DNA of 64,000 nucleotides from Cavia porcellus (Eukaryota > Chordata > Mammalia > Rodentia > Caviidae): positions 29,198,001-29,262,000 of the forward strand of contig NW_026947496.1 in the NCBI RefSeq assembly GCF_034190915.1, given 5' to 3'. The position numbers were made by a program, and so were the translations under genes. This document shows positions 28,521-40,730 of this stretch, piece by piece. Each line of letters begins with the position of its first letter. Position 1 is the stretch's first letter. The notes under the pieces are model-generated. The model did not search any database, was not told where the DNA came from, and worked only from the letters and a program-made list of their open reading frames with translations.

Positions 28521-29510
28521 TGGAGTAATCAACTCAATATTACTGTAAGAAACCTGAATTTTTCTCCTCACTCTTCCTAGTGCTAAACGCCAAGGGGAAA
28601 TTCACATACTAAATTAACTCGGTAGACACTGAGGCACAGATCTCCAGTACCTGTAACTGCAGTGCCTGTAATAAGATTGCCTCAAAATCTATCCCCCCCC
28701 CCCCGCCCGACACAGAACCAGCGGGAGATAGAAATCCTGGGTCCAAAAGAAATTCCGCGGTTAGGAAAAACTGCCAAAAAAAAAAAAGCCCTCAAAACAA
28801 GACAAAAACACCAGTTAATGAAAACTCTAGCCTTTTATTGAAAACAGGCATCGCGTTAGCGCCAATTCCAGCTAGCACTTTGTTCAGCTTTGCGTAGAAA
28901 TACTTAAGACACACAAATAAAACTATGTCAGACAAAATGTGAAACTTAACATTCGCAGCGCCCACTGCTCGTTACATCTTGGGACACAGCTCAAGACCAG
29001 AACAACTTTTGGCCCACCCTCCATCCTTGCCCCCGGGGAAGGCAGACCCACTGCCACCGCGAAGGAATTTCCTTCGCTTCTTCTCTTAGCGGGACGTAGC
29101 TGCCGACTCCCACCCTCCTCAGTGTCCGCAGGACCACAGTTCTAACTTTACAGCACGACTTACTGCTGCGAAGAAGCTGGGGATCACTCAGGCTTCTGCC
29201 CAGTGACACCAGACAAACCGCGGCGGGACGCGCGGGCCAACCCAGACGCAAGGCGGGACTTTCGAATCCCCGTTAGTCCATCCTAAGGGAAATCCAGCTC
29301 GGAGACTGCTTCCCGCAGGTCAAGTGCGGAGGCCAGAGATGGCGCACATCCGGAGTCCACCAACCGCGGAAAAAGTCTCTGGCCCGACAGCTGGGAAGGA
29401 CGCCAACAGGCGAAGGGGAGAGAAAGTCAAGAGACCGGCCCGCCAAGTACGGGAACGCCCCGGCAGCGCTTAATAAACAAGTGTCAGCTCTTCCTCCAGA
29501 GACCAGTGGT

Positions 29511-29526
29511 GGCTCTGAAAAGAGCC
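29511..29526 (-). terminator. Histone 3' stem-loop of H1-2
   Basis: The reverse strand reads GGCTCTTTTCAGAGCC, 26 nt after the stop. The minus-strand GGAAGAGCTG at 29485-29494 is a good downstream element. Confidence 0.95.
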
Positions 29527-29552
29527 TTTGGGGTTGGAGAAGCAGTCGCAGT

Positions 29553-30194
29553 CTACTTCTTCTTAGGCGCCGCCTTCTTGGGCTTGGCAACCTTGGGTTT
29601 GGCGGCCTTGGGCTTCACAGCCTTTGACGCACTCTTGACCTTCTTAGGCTTGGCAACCTTGGCTTTCTTCGGGCTCTTGGCCACTTTCTTGGTGCCAGCA
29701 GCTGCGGCGGGTTTCTTCGCCTTCTTTGGGGTCTTCTTGGCGCTCTTCTTGGGAGTGGCCGCCCCCGCAGCTTTCTTGGGCTTCTTGGCGGCCCCAGCAG
29801 GCTTCTTAGTTTTGGCCGCGCCCGCTTTCTTGGTCTTGGGCTTGGCCTCCCCGGAAGCCGCCTTCTTATTAAGCTTGAAGGAGCCAGAGGCGCCGGTGCC
29901 CTTGGTCTGCACCAGGGTGCCTTTGCTCACCAGGCTCTTCAGCCCCAGCTTGATGCGGCTGTTATTTTTCTCCACATCGTAGCCAGCGGCCGCCAGCGCC
30001 TTCTTGAGCGCAGCCAGTGATACCCCGCTGCGCTCCTTGGAGGCAGCCACAGCTTTGGTTATGAGCTCGGACACCGGGGGGCCAGTCGCCTTGCGGCGCG
30101 CCCCCGCAGGCTTCTTGGCAGCCTTCTTCTTGACTGGAGTCTTCTCCGCCGGGGGGGCGGCGGCGGGAGAGGCAGCAGGAGCAGTCTCGGACAT
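29553..30194 (-). CDS. H1-2: Linker histone H1.2
   Basis: Somatic linker histone that binds the nucleosome dyad and entry/exit DNA and promotes compaction. The 213-codon intronless frame has the three H1 parts: a short N-terminal tail ([20 protein letters not shown]), the winged-helix globular domain at about residues 36-110 ([20 protein letters not shown] through [20 protein letters not shown]) and a Lys/Ala/Pro-rich C-terminal tail of about 100 residues with repeated SPKK/TPKK-type motifs, the usual CDK sites. Length and tail composition fit H1.2. The frame is open 50 codons upstream of the chosen ATG, but the MSETAP start is diagnostic and lies about 50 nt from the TATA box. Its position between H3C3 and HFE agrees with H1-2. 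Confidence 0.96.
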   Translation of the reverse strand: MSETAPAASPAAAPPAEKTPVKKKAAKKPAGARRKATGPPVSELITKAVAASKERSGVSLAALKKALAAAGYDVEKNNSRIKLGLKSLVSKGTLVQTKGTGASGSFKLNKKAASGEAKPKTKKAGAAKTKKPAGAAKKPKKAAGAATPKKSAKKTPKKAKKPAAAAGTKKVAKSPKKAKVAKPKKVKSASKAVKPKAAKPKVAKPKKAAPKKK

Positions 30195-30239
30195 TCTGAG
30201 GTTCGAGGATGCGGTGCTGGGGAGGCGCTGCCGATGCTG

Positions 30240-30332
30240 TATATATAGAGCGCAGGCGCGCGCTGATTGGTGCGCCAGTCGCCGGCCCGGCTGGCAGCCT
30301 CCAAGTCGCCGCGCTCCGCAGAAGTTGTGTTT
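30240..30332 (-). promoter_or_regulatory. H1-2 promoter: H1 box, CCAAT, TATA
   Basis: On the minus strand AAACACA (the H1 box) is at 30326-30332, CCAAT at 30266-30270 within a GC-rich stretch, and TATATATA at 30240-30247. The H1 box is specific to linker histone promoters and confirms the gene type independently of the protein. Confidence 0.85.
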
Positions 30333-32479
30333 GTTCCACCTCACAAAAGAGAGAAAATATTAAAATGCACCGCACAAAATCACCCGAGTTTGATCAGGAA
30401 AGGATCCCAGAAGCCTCAAGCTTCGTGCTATCCATTTCTTTTTCCCACAATCTCACAGACAACTCGGCTAGATGTCCCCAAATCCCCCAACTCCAAAGGA
30501 AGTCCAGGGCCGTGAGAGACCACTTTCTGTTTTTCTTCTAAATTACCTGGTCGCTCCTTTGCCTCTCAAAGTTCTTTTTCCCAGGGATGGTTAAGCACAT
30601 TCAACCCTTACTTTAGGGACAAAAACGAAATTATTTTCTTCCGAATTTTCGCGATAATTCTATTTCTTTGCAAGGGAAGTAACACAGGTCCTGGGTGACT
30701 TCTTCACACAGAGTCACAGTAACTGTGGAGTGGGACAAGGAGTTCCAGGGCCAGTCTAAAGCACTTAGGGTGTGAGGAAAGGGGGTCTTAAGCCATGGGT
30801 AGGGGTCTTAAGTAGGGAGGGATTAGGGACTTTAAACTTTGATTTAAAAGCATTGAAACTGTCAAATCCCTCTTTTCACTAGAGGGGGCGGGGCACCCTT
30901 TTTACCTCTCCAAAGGCAGAAATTGGGCTGAGTTTATAAAGCACTCAGGACCCCCTTGGAGTTATGCAGGCAGGGGGTCTCCGCCCCGGAGAATACAGAT
31001 AATAAAAAGAGAAAAGAGGCCTCTTAAGCCTGCCAAGTAGACTTCAACTGCCCCCAATTGACTTAGCAGCAAGGGGCATTGAGATGACCTGCTTTTAGAG
31101 AAAACAAAACCCTTATTTATATGAAATATGTTTTGTATATCACGTACATAAAATACCTGCAAAATAGAGATGAGTTTCAGCCCATGAAAATTCTAGGTTT
31201 CTCCATGACCATACCTCACTTATGTCAAGGTGGATAAGAATCCTCTATAACTGGGAACACAAAGATGCAAAGAAAATAATTGACTTTAATAAAACAAGCC
31301 TTTTACTTAGATGAGCCATATATTTTTAGTAGGAAAAGTCTTTAAACAGAAAGACAGGAAACGTACTAGGACATATACATTATACTGTCTGTGGTTGAGG
31401 CACTCTCCCTCTTATGCCATCTAAACCTAGCTGTCTCTAGTATATTCCGAAGTTTGGTTTGTTAGCTTGAGCTTTGCTACTCACATTTTATCTATCAACT
31501 CTCAGAAATTGCATTTTTCCTTGCAGCAAAAGGCAACATAAACTTTCTGCTTATATATTTTGTATAATTATGCATCTACATATGGGGAAATAGTTAAAAC
31601 AGCAGAAATTCTTGTTCAAATATATATTTGCATGAAAATAGATATTAAAATGTCATCTTTAGATTATGGTAAAGTCAAAAAGTGTTCTACAAATCGAGTT
31701 CAGTAATCTGAAAAATACAGCATATTCTTTAGACTCGGAACGACCCCATGCTTTCACTGAATAACATTTAACATTTGGGAACAGTGTCTACTACGGTTTA
31801 TGTCCTCTGAGAATTAACAGCCTGATGAGATTAAGGATGAGTGAATTAACTGCAGAAAACCACTTTACACTGGCCGCCTTCTGAGTGAATTCTGGTATGA
31901 GAACTATAAGAAAGTACTGAAAGTAGGTAAACAACTGAAGTACCTTCATCATGCTATTTTAAAGAAAAAAAGTAAAACGTGTAGCTTAGTCCTGATTGTG
32001 TGAAGTGAGCCTTCTCCTCTGAAACCCAACCGCCTGTTCATAACCACCAGGACAGCACTTGTGGGGTCGTGGTATTAAGATCAATGATCTTTTCTTGACT
32101 ATAAGTCGTCATCCTGGTGTGGAAATCACTGATGTGTAAATTTGAATCCTGTGATTCAGTGTTCTAATGCAAGCTTTCATGTTGAACCAATCAAATTATA
32201 TCTATTTATATGCAAATCTCAAACCCCGACCCCCAAGTCATCATAGCCCTCCAACCAGGATTTTGCCCCAACCTCCTAGTAGTGTTGAAACTGAGAGGTA
32301 GAGATATTAAAAAAAAAATTATTATTTTTTGTAACCTGTGTTTAAAAAATTATGTAAAACCTAAAACAAGGCAAAAATTTTTCTTCATGACTTTCCAAAT
32401 TTTATTAGAGAAAATGTCTAAAAAGCATACACTTGGATCATTTTATGCTAAAAAAGAGGGCTAGAAAACAAAACAATTT

Positions 32480-32760
32480 ACATACGTAATTTCTAATTTT
32501 TTAGTATTCACATTGAAAAATAAAAACAAGTGATATTAATTTAAATATATTTTAACTCAATATTTCAAAATAGTATCAGTTCAAAAAATGAGATAGTTTA
32601 CACTCTTTTTTTAAGCAGTAAAGCTTCAAAATCTGGTATACATTATACACTTCTACATTGTTTTAATTGCAATCTTCAACTTCGTAGTTTCCAGTGACCA
32701 CTTGTGAGTAGTAGCTATCAAACTAGAAAAATAACACAGTTTACAGCGATGGTTAATTTG
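32480..32760 (-). repeat. Third copy of the DNA-transposon-like repeat, reversed
   Basis: 'ccacttgtgagtagtagct' and 'gcttcaaaatctggtatac' are the reverse counterparts of segments in the 24895 copy. Confidence 0.45.
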
Positions 32761-32831
32761 ACTTCATGTTTCATAGTATAGTTTGGGTTTTTGTGAGGGG
32801 GTTCTTTTGGGAGGACTGCTTTCTTTAGTTT

Positions 32832-32990
32832 TATTTTTTGTAGTACTGAACTCAAACCCCAGGCTGCTCTACCACTGGGTTACAACTCCAGCCTTTGGGT
32901 GGGTAGGTGGCTGGGGAGGACAGAATCTTGCTAAATTGCCCAAATTTGAACTCCTAATCTAAGACAGGAGATTAGAGTATGGCAACACTG
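32832..32990 (-). repeat. ID-B1 composite SINE, reversed
   Basis: 'tagtactgaactcaaacccc' and 'taccactgggttacaactcc' (ID half) are followed by 'gacagaatcttgctaaattg' and 'tttgaactcctaatctaaga' (B1 half). Confidence 0.65.
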
Positions 32991-33819
32991 GCTGGGATTT
33001 GGGTTAGGATTAGGGTGAAGGTTAGAGCTACTGGCCTAAGGGATTAAAACCTTTTACTTGACCCATCAAGGGATGAAATTAATAATAACAGCTATCCCAC
33101 TAGCAGAGCTGGGGTCTACTGAGAAAGTCAGTGTAGGTACCCCAAGAAAAAATATGCAGGAAAGGACTGTAGGAATTTTGTACCAGACATAAAACAATAA
33201 ACTCTAAGTGCTACTTTCTTGCTTGAGCTCATAAACCATTTTTATAAATAACTCAGCAATTTGCTGTCTTTGCGTCAGTCTTTAAGGGCAAATAGCCAAC
33301 AATTAGGAAATTAAACCTGAGTTGAAATAGTTTCTCCATCAGCCTGTGGGCACCTGATTGGGTAACCTAATGTTGCTTCAAATTTATTCCTTGAGGGACC
33401 TTCAAATGGATTGAGGAACTAATAGAGACCATAATAAAGCACATTGTCAGAGGTTATTGAATACATAAAAAATATTTCAAGAGTAATATCACATTGCAAA
33501 ATATCCTTATCTAACTTTTTGGAAACACTATTAGAGCTATTGACAGAAAGTGTAAGTCATTACTAGCTACATTACTCTTTAAACATTTTTTTCAAATGAC
33601 TTGAAATTTTCAAAAATCAAAAGTACCTTAAAATAGAGATTAATCATGGAGAATATATATTCTTATATCTTGCCAGGTGAAGACTATGCTGAAACAATGA
33701 AAAAGCATAAGATGCAAGCATATATTAGAGAATAACTTTCACCAGAATATATTGTCTCACACACTATTTCTTAAAAAAATGTGGCTATAAAATTTTGCCA
33801 GATTTATATGCCACAGTGT

Positions 33820-33903
33820 TTTTATTTTTGTAGTGCTGGGGATTGAACCTGGGGCCTTGTGCATGCAAGGCAAGAGCTCTACCACTGAGGCACATGCCCA
33901 GCC
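33820..33903 (-). repeat. ID-type SINE
   Basis: 'gtagtgctggggattgaacc', 'gcatgcaaggcaagagctct' and 'accactgaggcacatgccc': reversed tRNA-derived element. Confidence 0.75.
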
Positions 33904-35570
33904 CATAATTTTTCTGCATTTATTAAAATATTATTTTTCATTCCTGACCAGTATGGTGTACATTACCATTTCACACACTTGAGAACTTGGCTCAGCACAG
34001 CACACTAAGAGTGAAAAAAAAAAGGTCTTTTAAGCAAAAGATCTCCCCAGGACTCGTACTATAAGACCAACACAGACAGGCACAACCGTCATAGAGTATA
34101 TAAAATCTGACAGAAAAAAATGAAGCCAAGCAGTGAACAGAATAAGAAAACAAAAATGTTAATGGGCTGGTTAAGACTTTATCCCAAATATTTACCATAC
34201 CAATTCAGTTGGCAAGCTATGACATAAAATTGCAATTTAGAATAGTGATTATCAAACTTAAATTTCAAGTCCTCTTTATACACCTAAAAGTTTCTAGTCC
34301 AACTGCAAGCAGTATCCAAGATAATTTCCATTAGTTATGAGCACTTCATAAGTGGAGACTGAGCATTTAGACTTCTCCAAGAAGTCCAGCAGACTATTAT
34401 ATATATATATATAAAATTATGTGTGTATCATATATACTTATATTGTATATATAAGATTAAAACTGATCACCTTAAATATGCACATATATATTAAAGTACC
34501 AACTGGACTAAAGTGGAGCAGGATAAAACTTTTGTCTTTACATATTTGAAATAGCTAAAGGTAAAATACACGCCCACTAATTACTTAGTAATTTGTATAC
34601 AAAGTTTTAGATGGCAGTATTTTTACATCTGCAAATACACCCTCTGTAGAATTCACATCCTCACTTCAGCCACAATTTATCATATATTCTGCTGTTTTCC
34701 CTTATGAACAGAAGATGGCGCTCCAAAACAGGAATGCTTCTTTCAGAAATTGCAGTATTTCAAAATCCTGAACCTAAGTAACTAACTCAAATTTACACTA
34801 GTTTTTGGACATTTTCAGCATGGGGAAATTATTATTCGACAGATAATAATTCTGAGGCACTGGGGATCCTTGAGACTAGGAATTCTATGGGCAAGAAAGA
34901 CTACTGGGAGTATAAACACTGGCTGGTTCCCTCATTCTGCAGATTCCTCAGCCTCTTCAAGCCCAAAAATGTGTTGGGCTTGCAGCCCAGGATGAAAGAA
35001 AACAGACTCCTGTGTGGTGCTGCTGGAGAGTAGGGACCCAGAGAAAGTTAGGTAGCAGGGAGGCCAGGATGGATATAAAATGGGGAACATAACAGGCATG
35101 GAAGTTAAGTATTAAATTCTGAATATTACTGGTTAAAAAGTAAATCTTTAAAATATTAAATTAGTTCTTTATATTTTAAAGTAAAATGACCGCAGTGAAA
35201 AGGATGACAGGAGAAAAGCCCTGCTGTGTAAAGATGATCGCATGAGAACTGGCTCTAGGCTGATAAAAAAAAAAAAAGCTTAATTAAACTATATCAATTC
35301 TGATAGTGGTAGTGGTAATAATAACCTTACTGATGATTATGTACCAATAAGAATAAAGAGATGTAAGGTGTTTGTAACATTACAGTGTGCTCAAAATCAA
35401 CCCAACACCTTTATGGTAACCCATATGCCCTTAAACTCGAAACAACACCCCAAAAGCAGGCCACACCACATCCAGGTTGTTAAAAAAACAAAAATCCAAC
35501 AGAAGAGACATCCCCACCATCATTTTTCATCTGCAAAATGAAAGATGTAAATTCATTTAATCTAAATATT

Positions 35571-35963
35571 TGTCCCGGCCCACTGGTGAGTCAATGTAGA
35601 CGCTAGAGGGGGAGTAGGAATGATAAGAGACAAGAGACTCGAAGAATGGAGACAAGACAGGATTCAGATCAAGTCTCCCTTTATTCAAAGAAAGAGTAAG
35701 GAATATACAGGGTATTGGGGAAGGAGGGAGCTGGGTTCTGAGACATCAGCAGGTAACAGCAACAGTGGCAAGACAGAGGGTTATAGGGTAATTCAAATCT
35801 CCCCGTGCAGGCTCATAAAGTGAGCTGATTAGCATAATCCCTGAATGGGCCAAATAGGCTAGGCAAGGAGAGAAGCTTAACTATCAAATTTAACTCCTAG
35901 AGAGGGTTACGGTGGCTGCTACCTGCAGATATAAGGTGGAGGCCAATTACAGGGCTTCCCACA
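35571..35963 (-). mobile_element. Solo LTR with 6-bp target duplication
   Basis: Read on the minus strand the 393-bp segment begins TGTGGGAAGCCC and ends GGGCCGGGACA, with a TTGAATAAAGGG poly(A) signal about two thirds along. AATATT lies immediately outside both ends (35565-35570 and 35964-35969). A 6-bp duplication and these termini fit a class II (betaretrovirus-like) endogenous retrovirus reduced to one LTR by recombination. Confidence 0.9.
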
Positions 35964-35977
35964 AATATTCAATGACA

Positions 35978-36122
35978 AATCGAGTGTAGTGGCACACTCC
36001 TATAATCCCAGCACTCTGGAGAATGAAGGAGAAGGATTCTTGAGAGTTCAAGACCAGCGTGGGCTACAAAGTGAGCTCAAGGCCAGCCTGAACTGTACAG
36101 CAAGACCCTGCCAAAAAAAACC
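35978..36122 (+). repeat. B1-type SINE
   Basis: 'gtagtggcacactcctataa', 'tcccagcactctggagaatg' and 'caaggccagcctgaactgta', ending in an A run. It has an internal partial duplication of the 'agttcaagaccagcgtggg' block. Confidence 0.8.
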
Positions 36123-36777
36123 CTCCAATTACTGACTGGTAATTTTAAAGAGTTTTAGGTAAAAATAAAATTGGATATAAAGTTGTTTTAACTTTTACCA
36201 TTTTCAAGGCTAATCAAATTGCAGAACAATAATAATTCATGAAACAGACTTGCTTTGGCTTCAGTCTTTTGCTGTCCCAACATATTTGTAATGCAAGAAT
36301 GTTGTTTGTGTGAGTACCTCAAAGGTAACACTCCAAATCAAACTGCTGGTCCAAGGAAACCTGTGAATCATTAACTTTGGTTTGACACTGTATTACTCAG
36401 CAGATTTTAAAATTCTTTCCAATAGAGAGTATTTTGGTTGATGGTAATTATTATCCACAACTGACCAATGAGAGTGTGAACAAGCTATGAGGCAAAAGTA
36501 AGAACCCTAAGCAAACAAAGACTCTGGAATCAGCATATCCCTGAAGATTACACATTGTGAAATGGACAAGAGACTCACCAGGGTGGAGTCATTCCAGTCC
36601 TCAAACTGCTGAGTAGGGAAACTATTCCTAAACATTACTCCTCAATACTTGTAGGGCAAGACCAAAAAGAGAAGATCAATTTTACCAAATAAGGGGGTAG
36701 AAATGGCCTCACAGAGAAGCCACATCCATGTGTCTTGAATGGAAGTAATGAATTAAACACAAGAATTTTTGGAACCT

Positions 36778-37237
36778 ACCCCGCATCCCCCGTGCACGGC
36801 TGTGAGCACGACATGGCTCCAGTGGGACCTGAGCCATGCTGGGACCTGGAGCTCTGGGAAACCAAGCAACCCCTCCCCCTCTGCCTGTTTTGTCTTGTTG
36901 AGCTTGAATATGCATGAAAGTATGATAAGCCATTCTGAAGAGAACGACTCTAAGACAGCCATTAGTGACTTCCTTATTGTCCGGTTTTGAAGACCTAAAA
37001 TGCCTTCTTCATTCTGTTCAGATCAGTTTTATACTATGCTGTTTTGTATGAAATCTCTGTATGTAAAGATATGGACAACTATTTGGAAGAAGCAAGAGAC
37101 AATATGATAGATAGTGAAGATCTCAGGTCATCTAGCTTTAAAATTTATATCTCTTACATTGCTTTCTTATGTCCTATTTTGTTCTGTTATGTTGTATTTA
37201 ATTTTACCCCCTTTAAAATAAAAAAAAATAAAAATAA
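36778..37237 (+). pseudogene. Poly(A)-tailed retrocopy of an unidentified transcript
   Basis: AAGAATTTTTGGAACCT occurs at 36761-36777 and again at 37238-37254. The 460 bases between end in an A-rich tail (AAAATAAAAAAAAATAAAAA). These are the hallmarks of L1-mediated reverse transcription of an mRNA. The body has no long open frame and looks like 3' untranslated sequence, perhaps a 5'-truncated copy. I do not recognise the source gene. The short open frames on both strands inside it are not considered coding. Confidence 0.85.
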
Positions 37238-37444
37238 AAGAATTTTTGGAACCTGCAGAAACGATGTTTTATTATTGATTTATTCTTTCTTGTTTTAACA
37301 AAGAGACATATATACCATAGGCATCTTATTTTTATTTATTTTTTATTTTATGGGAGAAAACAAAAACAAAATTTCTAACAAAATAATAGAAGAATAACAC
37401 TAGTTACTGCATTGTGCATTGTTATATTTAAAGCAGTTACTCAG

Positions 37445-37825
37445 TGTACAAGGTATGGGCAAAAAATGCCTCAATTAACCAAAAGGGTTTTGGCCCAGAC
37501 AGGACACTGTAGCCAGGAAAGCCTCAACCAGAAGCAGGAAGCCCCTATTTCCCCTACCCCTAGGAAGTTTCCTGTGACGCCATCTTCCCACCCCTGGAAA
37601 TTTACATATGGCGCCAAACCTAGGACCAATGGGCTACCTGTGCATCCCTAATGCCCGTCTTAGGTTCCACCCCAAACCGAGGCTATTTACATACCCCCAC
37701 TCTATGTGTCCACTGGAGAGAACACTGGACACCAGCAGTTGGGGGTGCCAGTCATCTCTCTCCGTGTTCTCAGAATAAAGGCTGCTTTTTATTTTATACT
37801 TCTCATCTTTTGGAAATATTTTTCA
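37445..37825 (+). repeat. LTR-like segment
   Basis: CCAAT-like and TATTTACATA elements are followed by 'ctctccgtgttctcagaata' with AATAAA near 37773, then a pyrimidine-rich tail; this resembles a class I LTR. Ends approximate and no target duplication found. Confidence 0.5.
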
Positions 37826-38263
37826 TCTTTTGGAAATAATCCTAGCATTAACATTAGCACATTTACTTTTCAGTGAATTAAGAGATAATAGTATAACTAA
37901 CTTGCATTTTTTTCCTTTTACCTTCCTTCCTTTTCCTTTTCCCTCATCCTAGTTCCTTTTTCCTTTTGAACAATTTCTTCCCATTTCACAATATCTTTTG
38001 TACATTTTAGACCTTAGTTACTCTTTCAATTTCTCACACCAGGAGGACAATATGATGTTTAAACATGTGAGACCCATAGGCATCTTAAAAGAGGATTTTG
38101 AACCATTATGTGATAGATAGCAACATCTTTGGATAAGCAATGCTACTTACATTAATAGTACTGCAAGATGTGATTTTTAAAAAAACATAGTGGATGTTTA
38201 AATGAAAAGTTAAAAATTTATCAAAGCACATTGCATTAATCTCCCTTGAAATACCCCTCCACC

Positions 38264-38345
38264 TCAACCACACTTTGGTACTGGGAATCAAACTCCTGAC
38301 CTTATGCTTGCCGATAGGCACTTATGCCACTGAGTTAAACCTCCA
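38264..38345 (-). repeat. ID-type SINE
   Basis: 'tttggtactgggaatcaaac', 'gacctta tgcttgcc'-type body and 'ccactgagttaaacctccag', next to a C-rich run at 38351. Confidence 0.7.
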
Positions 38346-38378
38346 GTGCTCCCCCCCCCCCACTGCACTTTGGATACC

Positions 38379-38719
38379 TGTCATGGTTTATGTATGTGTC
38401 CCCCAAGCCTCATGAGTTTGCATTGTTCATTTGTGATGGTTCATTGTATAGTGCTTGGATTGATGGTGTCAGTGCTCCACCCACATAGGGGTGGAGCCAG
38501 GATGTAATGTAATGGCAGGAAGAAGGTATGTTTTTCTGTTTGCTGGTTCCAGCTTGCTGTTTGCAGCTGCCATGAACTGTAGTCCAGCCATGCCAGCCTG
38601 CCTTGGAGCCAACTGAGTGTGGACTAAAACCTCCAAAACTGTAAGAAATAAACCTTTCCTTTCCCAACTTTGGGCTTCAGGTATTGTGTCTCAGCGACGA
38701 TGCCATTATTCTTGTCACA
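38379..38719 (+). repeat. MaLR-type LTR
   Basis: Starts TGTCATGGTTTATGTATGTG and includes 'aactgtaagaaataaacctt', a typical signature of the 3' part of mammalian apparent LTR retrotransposons; ends near CTTGTCACA. Confidence 0.7.
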
Positions 38720-38821
38720 TTCTGAAGTAATTCTGAAAGTCTTCTTTCATGAATACCTGAAGAACCAAGACTATGGGTAGCTCAAGGTCCTGAATCTATT
38801 CAAAATTGTTTACAGCAATTT

Positions 38822-38892
38822 CTGTAAAAGGAGGGAGGGGAAAGGAGGGGAAGGAAGAAAGGGAAGGGAAGGGAAGGGAAGAGAAAGGAAAA
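38822..38892 (+). repeat. GGGAA-type purine microsatellite
   Basis: Degenerate repeats of GGGAA and AGGGG units. Confidence 0.7.
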
Positions 38893-39489
38893 GGTGTCTA
38901 AGTCCACCTTATTCACCAGATCTGGCATTGTGCAGCTTCCGGTTCTTCCCTAAAGTCAAAGTGACCATGGAAAATAAGAGGTTTTAATAAAGTTTTTTAT
39001 TTAAACACACACTGAGTTTTGCTATTACATTGTGCATTATAGATGGTTTATTCCTTCTTTGAGGTATACAATAGTTACATGTTAATGGCCTCTATGTCTA
39101 TTAACAGTTGTAAGAGATCATTAAATAAAGTATCACTTGTTGATTAGAAATTATTACCCTATTTAACAATGAGCAAATTGAGATTCACAGACAGTGAAGT
39201 ACTGTCACAGTATAGTAAAGAGCTCAGGAACAAGCAACAAGGCCTTTGGAATCACATATTATATTTGCTATATGAAATGGAGTTGTTAAGGTTCATAAAT
39301 TTATGGCTGATTATACTTTCACCAGTTGCCCACACTGGTTATACATATCATAATAGCATTTCATATAAATATCATAGCATTGTTTCTAAGTGCTCACCCA
39401 AAGCCTTATGCACTCAGAAGTGGGTCATACATGTGTGATATTGGATAACGGATGTGACACTGATTACTTCACTGACTGGTTTAGCATAA

Positions 39490-39785
39490 TTTTGAGTGTG
39501 GATAATGAGAAATTCCACTCCAGGTATAGGTAACCACCACCCAAAAGACTTATAGCCTGGGTGGAATAAAAGGGAAAGGGAGGCTCACTGATTAGTGCCC
39601 TGGTCTGGCCTGCCATGAGCTTTTTCTCCTTTGTCATGACCCTCTGCCATACTGCCTTGCCTCGGACCCAATCAACTATGGACTGAAAACTCTGTGCACT
39701 GTGAGCAAGAATAAATATTTCCTCCTTTCACCTGTGGATGTGAAGCATTTTGTTTCAGGAACAAAAATTTAATTAAGATAAGGCA
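39490..39785 (+). repeat. MaLR-type LTR fragment
   Basis: 'gccttgcctcggacccaat' and 'actgtgagcaagaataaata' followed by 'tttcctcctttcacctgtgg' resemble the 3' half of a MaLR LTR. Confidence 0.6.
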
Positions 39786-40695
39786 TTCTTGTTTTCCTGT
39801 TACAATCGAGCACATCTCCTCAACTTCAATGTAAACTACTTGAGAGACAGCAAGATAAATTTTAAAATGAAATAAGAGTATGTTTCAACAAGGTATAGTG
39901 TGGTCCTTGGTAAATAGAATTTACTCCTACCAGTATGACAGATTTATTATTAGCTATTTAAAAGAACTCATTTGTAATTCAGTGTGATGACTGATTGCGT
40001 GGCAGTCTCTGCTCCATTTCTCCTTTACTTGTATCGCTCCCAATGACAGTAAAGGTTTTGCAGAGCAAAACTAAACCCTCAAAGACAAATAGAATAGGAG
40101 AGAGGACAGCAAGCCTTGAGAAATGTAAACCCAATTTTGACACCAGGGAGTAGATGAATGAATGCTAAATGCCTTGTCAGATCATAGAAAGCTGCATCCA
40201 ATAACTGCAAGGGAGAAAACTGATGAACAACAAATGAATTCCCTGCTACAGAACCCTAGAAATATTTGGGTACCTCAGACACCAGATGTCTTTAAAGGAC
40301 AGAGATATGAAGGGACTGAAAATAGGTGGATTAGTTGGAAATCTGGGTCAGAAGCATGTGGATTGCTATATCATCTCTCCACACTAGCAGCCATGGAAAT
40401 GACAATTTACCAAGACAATCCAGGTATGGAGAGGAGGGTCTTTGATAATGTTAAACCAGAAGGATCTGAACTCAGAGACCCCAGGCATGCTTTAAGATAG
40501 GGTATAGTACAAGGTTGAAAACAAGACTTTAAAAGACTTTAAACTGTGGATCCCCACAGTTCCAATTAAGATCCTCTGGCTCCTTCCTTCCAATTGGCCC
40601 CAAGAACACTAGTATCAGGTTTGTATTCTCATCATTTCTTAATTCAGCACACTTTAACGTGATATCTGTAATGCTCTGACCAGAACAGTAAATTG
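39786..40695. other. Unassigned spacer
   Basis: Contains a 112-codon plus-strand open frame (40162-40500) without recognisable domain or codon pattern. Not called as a gene. Confidence 0.4.
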
Positions 40696-40730
40696 ACTTA
40701 TTTCCTAAAGCTACTGTAATTGTTGGAGAC
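40696..40730 (+). repeat. Left piece of an old mammalian repeat split by a retrovirus
   Basis: 'tttcctaaagctactgtaat' matches the start of a family whose continuation, 'tgtaacaaagtaccactgag', resumes at 43160. Confidence 0.6.

Larger units (their letters stand above)
20052..29484. other. H3C3-H1-2 gap
   Basis: About 9.4 kb with no supported gene. It consists largely of interspersed repeats listed separately: two related LTRs, a third unrelated LTR, several B1 and B1-ID elements and two copies of an old DNA-transposon-like repeat. The final kilobase becomes GC-richer toward H1-2. Confidence 0.5.
30350..35560. other. H1-2 to HFE gap, first part
   Basis: No gene recognised. Contents: a GC-box-like GGGGGCGGGGC at about 30885, a reversed copy of the old DNA-transposon-like repeat (32480-32760), an ID/B1 composite, an ID-like element and TA-rich microsatellite at about 34398. 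Confidence 0.5.

Noticed and set aside
32995..33025. Telomere-like GGGTTAGGATTAGGGTGAAGG
   Set aside because: Only two or three imperfect TTAGGG-like units; chance or part of a SINE.
40162..40500. 112-codon plus-strand frame
   Set aside because: Only length supports it; no similarity, splice pattern or promoter seen.
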